DNA from: Bacteroidales bacterium
GTDB lineage: Bacteria; Bacteroidota; Bacteroidia; Bacteroidales; F082
Length of the DNA stretch: 32,251 nt
Direction: 5' to 3'
NCBI GenBank assembly: GCA_016290215.1
Contig: JAEETH010000042.1
Span: forward strand, 1 to 32,251
Positions 14,546-22,378 of this stretch are shown here, in pieces (within the stretch, counting starts at the first letter, position 1; every line of letters starts with the position of its first letter). A program made the position numbers and the translations under genes. Under the pieces are notes generated by a model. That model ran no database searches. It was not told the DNA's origin and saw only the letters and a list, made by a program, of their open reading frames with translations.

Positions 14546-15997
14546 ATGAAAAAAACACTCACCATAGCCATCGTGCTCCTCACCTATATTGCAGCATCTG
14601 CCCAAGGCGTTGATGATGCGAGCCTATACTCACAAACCTTCTACCAAGGCACGGCCAAAGCCTTAGGCATGGGTAACGCCCTTGGAGCCGTGGGAGGCGA
14701 CATGACCGCCATCAACATCAACCCAGCCAGCATGGGCATCTACCGCAGCAACGAAATCACCATGTCGGTCAATCTGCTCGACAATTACCACAAATCCAAC
14801 TATTACGGGACTGAAAAAGAAGGCAACCAAATGCGCTTCTCCATTCCCAATGTCGGCTTCGTCGGCGTCAAAGAACGCAGCAACTACCGTGGGCTACGTT
14901 TCACCCAATTCGGCATCGGCCTCACCCGCACCAACGACTTCAACATGTTCACCAATGCCAAAGGCATCAACCCCAGCAGCTCGATGATTGACAACTACCT
15001 CGCCCGAATGGACGGTTACTCCCAATATGAACTGCAAGACGAGTTTCCTTACGACATCTATCCTGCCTGGAGGACCTATCTCATCGACCTTTATGAAGAC
15101 GAGCTTGGACCTTATTATGGCAGTCCCGTGCCTCAAGGCAACATCTGGCAAGGCCAAGAATGCAGTTACAGAGGACGTTCCGAAGCCTGGACTTTCGCCG
15201 GAAGCGCCAACTATAACGAGCGTTTCTTCATCGGCATCAGCCTTGACTTGGCGCACACCAAGCGATTTGGGACCAAGGTATTCGAAGAAAGCCGCGTTGA
15301 AGGCACCGAAACCGACTTCAACGAATGGAGCTTTACCCAAGACTTGAACTCGACAGGTTGGGGCGGCAACGCCAAAATCGGTTTCATCTTCCATGCCACG
15401 CCTTGGCTGCGTATCGGTGGGGCCTTCCACTCGCCCACCCTTTACAATTTCACCGAGACTTGGCAAACCACGACCGAATCGAAAATCAACTATGTGACTC
15501 AAAAATGCCTCAGCCCCGAATCACATTACGAATACACCTTCATCAAGCCACTGAAATGGGTGGGAAGTTTGGCATTCGTCATCGGACAGCAAGGCATGGT
15601 CAGCCTCGATGCGGAATACACCAACTTCGGCGCGGCACGTTTCAAGGCCAACGACTACGACTACACCCCAACCAACGAAGACATCAAAAACACGTTGAAA
15701 CGCACCTTCAACCTCCGCCTCGGCACCGAATGGCGCGTGGGCGGTACCTATCTCAGATTGGGAACGGCCTATTATGGCAGTCCGTTTGGCTTTGGCGAAA
15801 AAGGAGGCAGCATCAAGAAAGCCTCATGCGGACTTAGCATTCCCTTATCGGCAAGTACCACTTTTGATCTTGCCTACGAGTTGACGCATGGGATAACCTA
15901 CACTACCCTCTACGATGCGGGAGAACTCGGCATCGAATCCATCACACAAAAGCAATTCAGGCATCTCCTGCTGACCACGCTGAAGATACGTTTCTAA
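14546..15997 (+). CDS. OmpP1/FadL-like outer membrane protein
   Basis: This 483-residue barrel protein has a signal peptide (MKKTLTIAIVLLTYIAASAQ). The start at 14546 is chosen because it gives a clean signal peptide; a longer TTG-initiated frame would begin inside the hairpin and -7 box. The N-terminal segment TAKALGMGNALGAVGGDMTAININPASMG (about residues 36-64) is the conserved hatch/plug motif of the OmpP1/FadL/TodX and PorV-like families, and the remainder is alternating beta strands ending TLKIRF. In Bacteroidota such proteins are often labelled hemin receptors or transport proteins; the ligand is unknown. It could serve hydrophobic uptake. PorV itself is shorter (about 390 residues), so this is less likely to be PorV. 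Confidence 0.75.
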   Translation: MKKTLTIAIVLLTYIAASAQGVDDASLYSQTFYQGTAKALGMGNALGAVGGDMTAININPASMGIYRSNEITMSVNLLDNYHKSNYYGTEKEGNQMRFSIPNVGFVGVKERSNYRGLRFTQFGIGLTRTNDFNMFTNAKGINPSSSMIDNYLARMDGYSQYELQDEFPYDIYPAWRTYLIDLYEDELGPYYGSPVPQGNIWQGQECSYRGRSEAWTFAGSANYNERFFIGISLDLAHTKRFGTKVFEESRVEGTETDFNEWSFTQDLNSTGWGGNAKIGFIFHATPWLRIGGAFHSPTLYNFTETWQTTTESKINYVTQKCLSPESHYEYTFIKPLKWVGSLAFVIGQQGMVSLDAEYTNFGAARFKANDYDYTPTNEDIKNTLKRTFNLRLGTEWRVGGTYLRLGTAYYGSPFGFGEKGGSIKKASCGLSIPLSASTTFDLAYELTHGITYTTLYDAGELGIESITQKQFRHLLLTTLKIRF

Positions 15998-16004
15998 ACG
16001 AAAA

Positions 16005-16030
16005 AAGGCCGCTCGAGAGCGGCCTTAATT
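16005..16030. terminator. Bidirectional terminator between convergent genes
   Basis: AAGGCCGCT (16005-16013) pairs perfectly with AGCGGCCTT (16018-16026). An A-run lies on the left and TTAATTT on the right, so it suits both flanking genes. Confidence 0.85.
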
Positions 16031-16046
16031 TGTATCAGACTGAACA

Positions 16047-16991
16047 TCAAGCCTTGTATTGCTCGATGATGCCCTTGTCGACCAAGATACGTCCACAGTA
16101 CTCACACACGATAATCTTCTTGTGCGTGCAGATGTCCAACTGGTGTTGCGGAGGGATACGGTTAAAGCAGCCACCACAAGCCTCATCGAAGATGCCGACC
16201 ACGGCGAGACCATTGCGGGCATTCTTGCGGATGCGCTTGTAAGCCACGAGCAGGCGGTCCTCAACGTACTTCTCGCACTCAGCCGAACGTTGCAGCAGTT
16301 GTTCTTCCTCTTTTTCGGTGCCTTCCACCAAGGAATGAAGCTCTTCTTTCTTTTCAGTCAAAGAGGCATTCAACTCGTTGAGGCGCATTTGGGCAGCAGC
16401 TACCTTGGCAGCCACGTCGTTATCCTTCGCCGTGATTTCCCTGATACGCTTCTCAGAAAGCTGAATATCAAGTGTTTGATACTCGATTTCCTTCGTCAAA
16501 GAATCGTATTCACGGTTATTGCGGACATTATTCTGCTGGTCCTCATACTTCTTAATCAGGGCTTCGGTCTCCTTTATTTTAATCTTATAGTCGGAGATGT
16601 CCTTTTGGTGTTTCTTGCTTTCATCCTTAAAATTGGAGATACGGGTCTCAAGGCCGGCGATTTCGTCCTCCATGTCCTGAATCTCTAAAGGCAGGTTACC
16701 ACGATAGGCACGAATTTCGTCAATCTTGGAGTCGACCTGCTGCAAGGTGTAAAGAGCTACCAATTTCTGCTCGACGCTAACTTCAACAGGGTCTTCCACC
16801 GGCTTGGGGGCTTCCACTACTTCGACAGGAGCTTCTTCCTTGGGTGCTTCAGCGACCACCTCTTCCTCCTCGGGTTGCGGGTCGGCCTTAGCCTTAGTGG
16901 TTTTCTTTGCAGTCTTCTTCGTTTCCTTAACCTCCGTTGTTTCAGCAACTTCAGTCACTTCAACAACTTCATTGTTTTCTTTCTTAGCCAT
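16047..16991 (-). CDS. C4-type zinc ribbon, coiled-coil protein (zf-RING_7/DUF164 family)
   Basis: This 314-residue cytoplasmic protein has three parts. Residues 1-70 are a low-complexity Glu/Val/Lys/Ala/Pro extension. Residues 75-260 are a long coiled coil (many E/K/Q heptads, for example around SKKHQKDISDYKIKIKETE). Residues 272-299 hold two CxxC pairs (C272/C275, C296/C299) forming the zinc ribbon, followed by GRILVDKGIIEQ. The coiled coil plus ribbon matches the DUF164 family, whose role is not settled; a nucleic-acid-linked role has been suggested for relatives. The N-terminal extension is not part of the family core. It is the second gene after Nif3, 8 bp apart, a pairing common in Bacteroidota. 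Confidence 0.87.
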   Translation of the reverse strand: MAKKENNEVVEVTEVAETTEVKETKKTAKKTTKAKADPQPEEEEVVAEAPKEEAPVEVVEAPKPVEDPVEVSVEQKLVALYTLQQVDSKIDEIRAYRGNLPLEIQDMEDEIAGLETRISNFKDESKKHQKDISDYKIKIKETEALIKKYEDQQNNVRNNREYDSLTKEIEYQTLDIQLSEKRIREITAKDNDVAAKVAAAQMRLNELNASLTEKKEELHSLVEGTEKEEEQLLQRSAECEKYVEDRLLVAYKRIRKNARNGLAVVGIFDEACGGCFNRIPPQHQLDICTHKKIIVCEYCGRILVDKGIIEQYKA

Positions 16992-16999
16992 ATTGATAA

Positions 17000-17797
17000 T
17001 TACTTATTTCTTACAAAATAATGGACTGAATTCGTTTCCGTTTCAGCGATTGCGGCTGCAAAGGTAGGAAATTTTTTCCGAATTAACTCACTAATTAATT
17101 GTTTAGTGAATTGTTCGGTCTCAAAATGTCCACCATCGACCAACAAAAGGCGGCCTTCGGGAACAAAAAAGTCGTGATATTTGACATCAGCGGTGAGGTA
17201 AACGTCTACGCCACAGCGCAATGCATCCTGCATAAATGGACTCCCCGAACCGCCACAAAGCGCCACTTTCTTGACCTTGCGACCCGTCAATGCAGAATGG
17301 CGCAAGCATGGGGAGCCAATCATATTGGCCACAAGTCCAAGAAAATCAGTTTCTTCCATCGGAATGTCAAACTCGCCGACCATGCCGGCACCGCAAAGAT
17401 CGGGTTCAGCGGACGAAGGCTGCAAAAGATGCAGGTTCTTCAATCCCAAACGGTCGGCCAGCACACGACTCACACCCAAGTAGCTGTTATCCAAATTGGT
17501 ATGCATGGAAATGATGGCAATGTCATGCTTGACAGCTTTCATGATGATGCGCTCGATAAAAGTTTGCGGCGTGATATGCTTCAGCCCATGGAAAATCAAA
17601 GGGTGGTGGCTGATAACGAGGTCGCAATGTTTGGCTATGGCCTCGTCAAGCAGTTCCTCAGTCACATCCAAGGCAATCAAGGCCTTGTTCGTTTGGGCGT
17701 TAAGGTCGCCGACTTGCAAGCCAGCGTTGTCGTAATTTTCCTGCCAGTGCAGTGGGGCAATCTCGGTGATGCAATTCAAAATGTCTTTTACGGTCAT
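17000..17797 (-). CDS. Nif3-like dinuclear metal-centre protein
   Basis: This 265-residue protein has the family start WQENYDNAGLQVG (residues 18-30), the metal ligands SHHPLIF (H64, H65) and HTNLDN (H99, D103), and the C-terminal DGGHFETEQ motif (His and Glu ligands). Members form hexameric toroids with two metals per subunit. The role is unclear; some are annotated as GTP cyclohydrolase 1 type 2 without firm support. It lacks the roughly 100-residue internal insert seen in many Bacteroidota homologues (about 365 residues). It forms an operon with the zinc-ribbon gene downstream and has a GC-rich palindromic stretch in its leader. Confidence 0.9.
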   Translation of the reverse strand: MTVKDILNCITEIAPLHWQENYDNAGLQVGDLNAQTNKALIALDVTEELLDEAIAKHCDLVISHHPLIFHGLKHITPQTFIERIIMKAVKHDIAIISMHTNLDNSYLGVSRVLADRLGLKNLHLLQPSSAEPDLCGAGMVGEFDIPMEETDFLGLVANMIGSPCLRHSALTGRKVKKVALCGGSGSPFMQDALRCGVDVYLTADVKYHDFFVPEGRLLLVDGGHFETEQFTKQLISELIRKKFPTFAAAIAETETNSVHYFVRNK

Positions 17798-17808
17798 AAC
17801 TCTCTTTT

Positions 17809-17875
17809 GACGCGAGGCTTCGGGAAGTCGGGACGCGGGACTGTCTCGCGTCGCGTGTCACGCAGTCTCGTGTCC
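17809..17875. repeat. GC-rich palindromic repeat in the Nif3 leader
   Basis: GACGCGGGAC (17832-17841) faces GTCTCGCGTC (17843-17852) with one mismatch and a 1-nt centre. The flanks continue in GACGCGA, TCACGCA and GTCTCGT 7-mers. The block is far more GC-rich than the AT-rich DNA on either side and lies between divergently transcribed genes. Confidence 0.6.
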
Positions 17876-17916
17876 AATATTTTTCGAAATTGGCCGTAAA
17901 ATTAAGGAAATTTGCC

Positions 17917-17924
17917 TAATTTTG
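17917..17924 (+). promoter_or_regulatory. -7 box of lpxK, implying a nearly leaderless mRNA
   Basis: TAATTTTG at 17917-17924 ends 9 bp before the lpxK ATG at 17934, so the transcript would begin within a few bases of the start codon. No properly spaced -33 TTG is visible. Confidence 0.55.
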
Positions 17925-17933
17925 ACCCCAATA

Positions 17934-18992
17934 ATGAGAATTTTACTACTGCCCATATCGCTAATTTACCATATTGTGCTGACAATCAGACACAAGCTAT
18001 ACGATTGGCATATCTTGAGGACCACACGATTTGAAAAACCCTTAATCTGTGTGGGCAACCTCAACCTGGGCGGAACGGGAAAAACACCACACACGGAATA
18101 CCTTATCAATGTATTGAAAGACCATTACCGCGTTGCTACGTTGAGTCGAGGCTATGGCAGAAAGACAAAAGGCTTCAAACGCGCCGAAACGACAAGCACT
18201 AACGAAGACTTGGGTGACGAGCCACTGCAATATTTCAAAAAGTTTCCAGAGATTCAAGTTGCTGTGGATGAAGACCGTGTGAATGGCGTCAGGAAGTTGC
18301 TCATGAGCAACAACGCGCCCGAAATCATCCTCTTGGACGATGCATTCCAACATCGTAGCATCAAGGCTGGCTTAAACATCTTATTAACTGAATACCAGCA
18401 TCTTTATTGCGACGACCTCCTTTTCCCTGCCGGCACTTTGCGCGACGTGAAATCCGCTGCAAAACGAGCCAATCTCATCGTGGTCAGCAAGTCGCCAAGA
18501 GAGCTTAAAGAAGCTGAAAAGCAACATATTATCAGCAAACTAAATCCATCTAAAGAGCAAAAGGTTTATTTCTCCTATTTGGAGTATGCGCCTTTGCAAC
18601 CTTTGAACGAAAAAGCAAAAACTGTTTCCGTCGAAGATGCCGATTCCGTTATTGCTTTCTGCGGTATAGCCCATCCAAAGTCATTCATCGAAGAGCTGGA
18701 AAAACGATTCAAAACGGTTGATTTTCTGCGTTTTGCCGACCATCACGTTTATAGTGAGGAAGATGCGAAAAACATCGTTAAGCATTTTGAAAATCTGAGC
18801 GGCGACAAGAAAATCATCGTCACCACCGAAAAAGATGCCGCGCGATTGACAAATTCTCCTTATCTTTGTCAGTTTGATTGCGCTCCGCTATACGATTTGC
18901 CAATAACGGTGCGTTTCCATGAAGAAGAAAAGTTTAATGAAGAAATATTGAGTTATGTACGAAAGGATTCTCACGACCGTTGGTTATATTAA
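17934..18992 (+). CDS. lpxK: Tetraacyldisaccharide 4'-kinase
   Basis: This 352-residue inner-membrane-associated kinase phosphorylates the 4' position of the tetraacyldisaccharide precursor of lipid A. It has an N-terminal hydrophobic anchor (residues 1-19), the P-loop GNLNLGGTGKT (41-51), then LSRGYGRKTKG, DEPLQ and ILLDDAFQHRSI, all standard LpxK motifs. The ATG at 17934 is used, not the TTG at 17922 that lies within the promoter box. Its 3' end overlaps the next gene by 38 bp. With lpxH two genes downstream it forms a small lipid A operon interrupted by a purine salvage gene. Confidence 0.95.
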   Translation: MRILLLPISLIYHIVLTIRHKLYDWHILRTTRFEKPLICVGNLNLGGTGKTPHTEYLINVLKDHYRVATLSRGYGRKTKGFKRAETTSTNEDLGDEPLQYFKKFPEIQVAVDEDRVNGVRKLLMSNNAPEIILLDDAFQHRSIKAGLNILLTEYQHLYCDDLLFPAGTLRDVKSAAKRANLIVVSKSPRELKEAEKQHIISKLNPSKEQKVYFSYLEYAPLQPLNEKAKTVSVEDADSVIAFCGIAHPKSFIEELEKRFKTVDFLRFADHHVYSEEDAKNIVKHFENLSGDKKIIVTTEKDAARLTNSPYLCQFDCAPLYDLPITVRFHEEEKFNEEILSYVRKDSHDRWLY

Positions 18993-19791
18993 ATTGAAAA
19001 CCAATGGTTTTCAGCCCGAAGTCGGTATTGTGTTAGGCTCAGGCTTAGGCGACTTGGCCACTGGTATCAATGTAGAATACGCCATCCCCTATTCAGATAT
19101 TCCCAACTTTCCCGTCTCAACGGTGAAAGGACATCAGGGACAGTTGCTTTTTGGCACCATCTCCGGCCGCAAGGTCATTGCCATGCAAGGCCGTTTCCAC
19201 TATTATGAAGGTTACCCGATGAGCGAGGTCGCCTTCCCCGTCCGCATGATGATGCAGCTCGGCATACAATTCCTCATCCTCAGCAATGCCGCCGGCGGAC
19301 TCAACCCGAATTTCCGCGTGGGTGACATCATGATCATCAACGACCATATCCATGCCATGCCCAACCCCTTGATTGGTCCGCATGACGACCGTTTCGGCGA
19401 ACGCTTCCCCGACATGAGCGAGCCTTACGACAAACGTCTCATCAAGCTGGCCGACGAGATTGCCTTGGAAAAAGGCATCTGGGTGCAACACGGCGTGTAT
19501 TGCTCCACCTCGGGTCCGACCTACGAGACTCCTGCCGAATGCCGTTACTTCCGCATCATCGGTGCCGACACCATCGGCATGTCGACGACGCCCGAGGTCA
19601 TCGTGGCACGGCAAGGCAAACTGCCCGTCTTTGGCTTGTCCATCGTTTCCGACATGGCCAACATCTATGGTTTGGACCATCCCGTCACCATCACGCACGA
19701 GGAAGTCATCAAAGCCGTGAACGCCGTGGAGCCCAAGCTCATCACCCTCATCACGGAACTCATCCGCCGCTCGAAAGAAATCCAGTTCTGA
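18955..19791 (+). CDS. Purine nucleoside phosphorylase (PNP-I, trimeric type)
   Basis: This 278-residue enzyme cleaves purine (deoxy)nucleosides with phosphate to base and (deoxy)ribose-1-phosphate. It has the expected VGIVLGSGLGDLA near residue 25, the phosphate-binding GRFHYYEGYPM, ILSNAAGGLNPNFRVGDIMIINDHI, STSGPTYETPAECRYFRIIGADTIGMSTTPEVIVAR and GLSIVSDMA. The start at 18955 lies inside lpxK; it is preferred because the MYERI helix matches family N-termini. The stop codon overlaps the lpxH start (TGATG). The length is normal. Confidence 0.95.
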   Translation: MYERILTTVGYIKLKTNGFQPEVGIVLGSGLGDLATGINVEYAIPYSDIPNFPVSTVKGHQGQLLFGTISGRKVIAMQGRFHYYEGYPMSEVAFPVRMMMQLGIQFLILSNAAGGLNPNFRVGDIMIINDHIHAMPNPLIGPHDDRFGERFPDMSEPYDKRLIKLADEIALEKGIWVQHGVYCSTSGPTYETPAECRYFRIIGADTIGMSTTPEVIVARQGKLPVFGLSIVSDMANIYGLDHPVTITHEEVIKAVNAVEPKLITLITELIRRSKEIQF

Positions 19792-20543
19792 TGGCCGTCT
19801 ATTTCGTCACCGACTTTCATTTGGGCATCCCCTCGCTGGAGGACAGCCAGAAGCGCGAGCGTAAGTTGTTGCGCTTCTTGGACACGATTCGTCCCGACTG
19901 CGAGGAGCTTTACCTGATGGGTGACCTCTTCGACTTCTGGTTTGAGTATAAGACCGTGATTCCCAGAGGCTTTGTTAGGCTACAAGGCAAGTTGGCCGAG
20001 TTCACCGATGCGGGCATTCCTGTGCACATGTTCATCGGCAACCACGACCTTTGGAGTTTCGGTTACTTGCACGACGAACTGGGAATTGAGCTGCACCGCG
20101 AGCCTGTCGTCAAGACCATCAAAGGCAAGAAGTTCTTTTTGGTCCACGGCGATGGCAGAGGTCCGGGAGACAACGGCTACAAATTTTTGAAGAAGGTCTT
20201 TGAATGTAAGTTCAACCAGTTCCTGTTCAGGTTGATACATCCAGATTTTGGCATTGGTTTGGCCTTGAAATGGTCGCACAACCACCGTTTGAAAAAACTC
20301 AAAAACGAGGTGGAACGCGGCTATTACGATGACATCCCAAAAATGAGACTATACCAATACGCCCAAGAGCAGGCCGCCCTCGACCCAACGATTGATTTCT
20401 TCGTCTTCGGCCACCAGCACAAACCCATGCAATACAAATCTGGCGACCATGCCTTGACGACTGTAGTGGGCAACTGGATTTATGATTTCACCTACGCAGT
20501 GTTTGACGGGGAAAAGGTTGAACTAAAGAATTTTGAATCTTAA
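19791..20543 (+). CDS. lpxH: UDP-2,3-diacylglucosamine hydrolase, LpxH-like
   Basis: This 250-residue calcineurin-type metallophosphoesterase has DFHLG (D8, H10), GDLFDFW (D45), GNHDLW (N84, H85, D86), VHGDGRG and, near residue 205, FGHQHKP, the complete set of dimetal ligands. It hydrolyses UDP-2,3-diacylglucosamine to lipid X in lipid A synthesis. The start is the ATG overlapping the stop of the preceding gene (TGATG); a longer frame upstream is only the shadow of that gene. The context with lpxK supports LpxH over a generic phosphatase. A heptamer repeat runs over its last codons and stop. Confidence 0.9.
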   Translation: MAVYFVTDFHLGIPSLEDSQKRERKLLRFLDTIRPDCEELYLMGDLFDFWFEYKTVIPRGFVRLQGKLAEFTDAGIPVHMFIGNHDLWSFGYLHDELGIELHREPVVKTIKGKKFFLVHGDGRGPGDNGYKFLKKVFECKFNQFLFRLIHPDFGIGLALKWSHNHRLKKLKNEVERGYYDDIPKMRLYQYAQEQAALDPTIDFFVFGHQHKPMQYKSGDHALTTVVGNWIYDFTYAVFDGEKVELKNFES

Positions 20544-20561
20544 ATCTTGAATCTTAAATAC
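20534..20561. repeat. Heptamer array spanning the lpxH stop codon
   Basis: Four 7-mers (TGAATCT, TAAATCT, TGAATCT, TAAATAC) run across the lpxH stop codon, whose TAA is the first three bases of the second unit. Same 7-bp period as the arrays at 9262 and 28304. Confidence 0.55.
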
Positions 20562-20569
20562 TTACGATT

Positions 20570-21946
20570 ATGCAAATCACAAAAGACTACATTGAAGCCA
20601 ACAAAGACCGTTTCCTTGAGGAACTCTTTGGCTTGATTAGAATCCCTTCCATCAGTTCAGAATCGGCACACAAGCCGGACATGATCCGCTGCGCCGAGTA
20701 TTGGCGCGACGCCATCCTGGCCGCCGGCGCCGACAAGGCCGAGGTGATGCCCACCGAAGGCAACCCCATTGTCTACGGCGAGAAAATCATCGACCCGAAA
20801 CTGCCCACCGTCTTGGTTTACGGCCACTACGACGTGATGCCCGTCGACCCCATCGACCTGTGGCACACCGACCCGTTTGAACCCGTCATCAAGGATGGCA
20901 AGATTTGGGCTCGCGGCGCCGATGACGACAAAGGTCAGGCATTCATGCACGCCAAGGCTTTTGAGACCATGGTGAAGACCAACACCCTTCCCTGCAACGT
21001 GAAGTTCATGCTCGAAGGCGAAGAGGAAATCGGCTCGGGCAGCCTCTCGAAGTGGGTCGTGGACTACAAAGACCTCGTCAAGGCCGACATCATCCTCGTG
21101 TCCGACACCTCGATGATTGGTCCCGACGTGCCAAGCATCACCACAGGGTTGAGAGGTCTTGCCTACTGGGAGATTGAAGTCACCGGTCCCAACGCCGACC
21201 TGCACTCCGGCATCTTCGGCGGCAGCGTGGCCAACCCGCTCAACACCCTCTGTGAGATGATCGCCAAATGCATGGACGAGAACAACCACATCACCATCCC
21301 GCATTTCTACGACGACGTCATCGAATGTTCTGCCCGCGAGCGCGAGTTGCTCAACATGGCACCTTATAACGAGGAAGACTACAAGAAAAGCGTCGGCGTG
21401 AAAGCCCTTCGTGGCGAAGAAGGCTACACCAAGATTGAGCGTGTCGGCATCCGTCCCACCTTCGACCTCTGCGGCATGTGGGGTGGCTACACGGGCGAGG
21501 GTGCCAAGACCGTGCTGCCTTCGAAGGCATACGCCAAGCTGTCGTGTCGTTTGGTGCCTGACCAAAACAACGAAAAGATTGCCACATTAGTGAAGGACTA
21601 CTTCGAGAAGAACGCCCCCGAGTATGTCACCGTAAAGGTCACGCCGCTGCATGGCGGTCAGGCCTACGGCTGCCCCGTCGACTTGCCGGCCTACAAAGCC
21701 GCCGAAGCCGCCTATATGGACACCTACGGCAAGCTGCCCATCCCGATGCGTTCGGGCGGCTCCATCCCGATTATCGCAAGATTCGAAGAAGTGTTGGGTA
21801 TCAAGTCCATCCTGATGGGCTTTGGCCTTGGCGAAGACGCCATCCACTCGCCCAACGAGAACTACCGCCTCGACCACTTCTACAAAGGCATTGAGACCAT
21901 CATCGCTTTCTATCAGCATTTTGCCAAGGGCGGCGAGATGGCTTAA
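20570..21946 (+). CDS. M20-family dipeptidase/peptidase
   Basis: This 458-residue zinc metallopeptidase has GHYDVMP (H86, D88), WARGADDDKGQ (the bridging Asp near 119), LEGEEEIGSGS (catalytic and metal Glu near 152-153) and VSDTSM. The dimerisation (lid) domain lies in the middle (about 195-360), and HSPNENYRLDHF sits near the C-terminus. This layout is that of the CNDP/DapE-like dipeptidases commonly found in Bacteroidota, which release amino acids from di- or tripeptides. It follows lpxH with a short gap, so it could be the last gene of the lpxK operon; a terminator lies 24 bp downstream. Confidence 0.92.
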   Translation: MQITKDYIEANKDRFLEELFGLIRIPSISSESAHKPDMIRCAEYWRDAILAAGADKAEVMPTEGNPIVYGEKIIDPKLPTVLVYGHYDVMPVDPIDLWHTDPFEPVIKDGKIWARGADDDKGQAFMHAKAFETMVKTNTLPCNVKFMLEGEEEIGSGSLSKWVVDYKDLVKADIILVSDTSMIGPDVPSITTGLRGLAYWEIEVTGPNADLHSGIFGGSVANPLNTLCEMIAKCMDENNHITIPHFYDDVIECSARERELLNMAPYNEEDYKKSVGVKALRGEEGYTKIERVGIRPTFDLCGMWGGYTGEGAKTVLPSKAYAKLSCRLVPDQNNEKIATLVKDYFEKNAPEYVTVKVTPLHGGQAYGCPVDLPAYKAAEAAYMDTYGKLPIPMRSGGSIPIIARFEEVLGIKSILMGFGLGEDAIHSPNENYRLDHFYKGIETIIAFYQHFAKGGEMA

Positions 21947-21969
21947 AAACTAAAGGAAATACTTGATTT

Positions 21970-22004
21970 GGAGGAAGGGCAATTCGTCCTTCCTCCATTT
22001 TTTT
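21970..22004 (+). terminator. Rho-independent terminator after the dipeptidase gene
   Basis: GGAGGAAGG (21970-21978) pairs with CCTTCCTCC (21988-21996), followed by A and seven T. Confidence 0.9.
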
Positions 22005-22036
22005 GTCCAAATCCAACCCGATTTGAAAAAAATGAT

Positions 22037-22044
22037 TACTTTTG
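22037..22044 (+). promoter_or_regulatory. -7 box of HEPN/MNT module 1
   Basis: TACTTTTG ends 19 bp before the chosen ATG at 22064 and lies inside the longer upstream frame, so it helps exclude the longer start. No well-spaced -33 element. Confidence 0.55.
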
Positions 22045-22063
22045 CAAGAGTAATCCACAAAAA

Positions 22064-22378
22064 ATGGAAGAAAAAGTAATCAACGACATCAAGCAATCGC
22101 TCCTACTGAACTTACCAGCGGGAGGCTATGCATTGTTGTACGGTTCCAGGGCAAGAGGCGATGCCCATTCAGGTTCTGATTGGGACATTCTCATCGTGCT
22201 TGACAAAGACCAACTTTTGCCCGAAGATTATGATACCATTTCATACCCGTTGAGAGAACTTGGCTGGGAACTTGGCGAATATATCAACCCTGTGATGTAC
22301 ACCGCCAAGGAATGGGAAAGCAGCAAGTTCACACCTTTTTATCATAATGTCATTGACGACGCAATACGATTGGCATGA
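22064..22378 (+). CDS. MNT-type nucleotidyltransferase (module 1)
   Basis: This 104-residue minimal nucleotidyltransferase has YGSRARGDAHSGSDWDILIV (about residues 25-44), with the G-S and D-x-D that bind nucleotide and metal. The usual third carboxylate on the next strand appears replaced: EYINPVMYT has Asn-Pro where IDVV is common. In known HEPN/MNT pairs the MNT partner silences the HEPN RNase, in at least one system by AMPylating it. Start chosen at 22064 (promoter box at 22037; the upstream extension reads through the previous terminator). It overlaps the next gene by 4 bp. Confidence 0.85.
   Translation: MEEKVINDIKQSLLLNLPAGGYALLYGSRARGDAHSGSDWDILIVLDKDQLLPEDYDTISYPLRELGWELGEYINPVMYTAKEWESSKFTPFYHNVIDDAIRLA

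Noticed and set aside
17099-17899. 266-codon open frame antisense to Nif3
   Set aside because: Opposes conserved metal-binding motifs of Nif3 and has no signal of its own.
19500-19790. 97-residue N-terminal extension of LpxH
   Set aside because: Frame-shifted shadow of the PNP gene; the real start is the ATG overlapping the PNP stop.
20657-21565. 302-codon open frame antisense to the dipeptidase
   Set aside because: Shadow frame of a well conserved gene; a His/Val/Gly-rich translation with no recognisable motifs.
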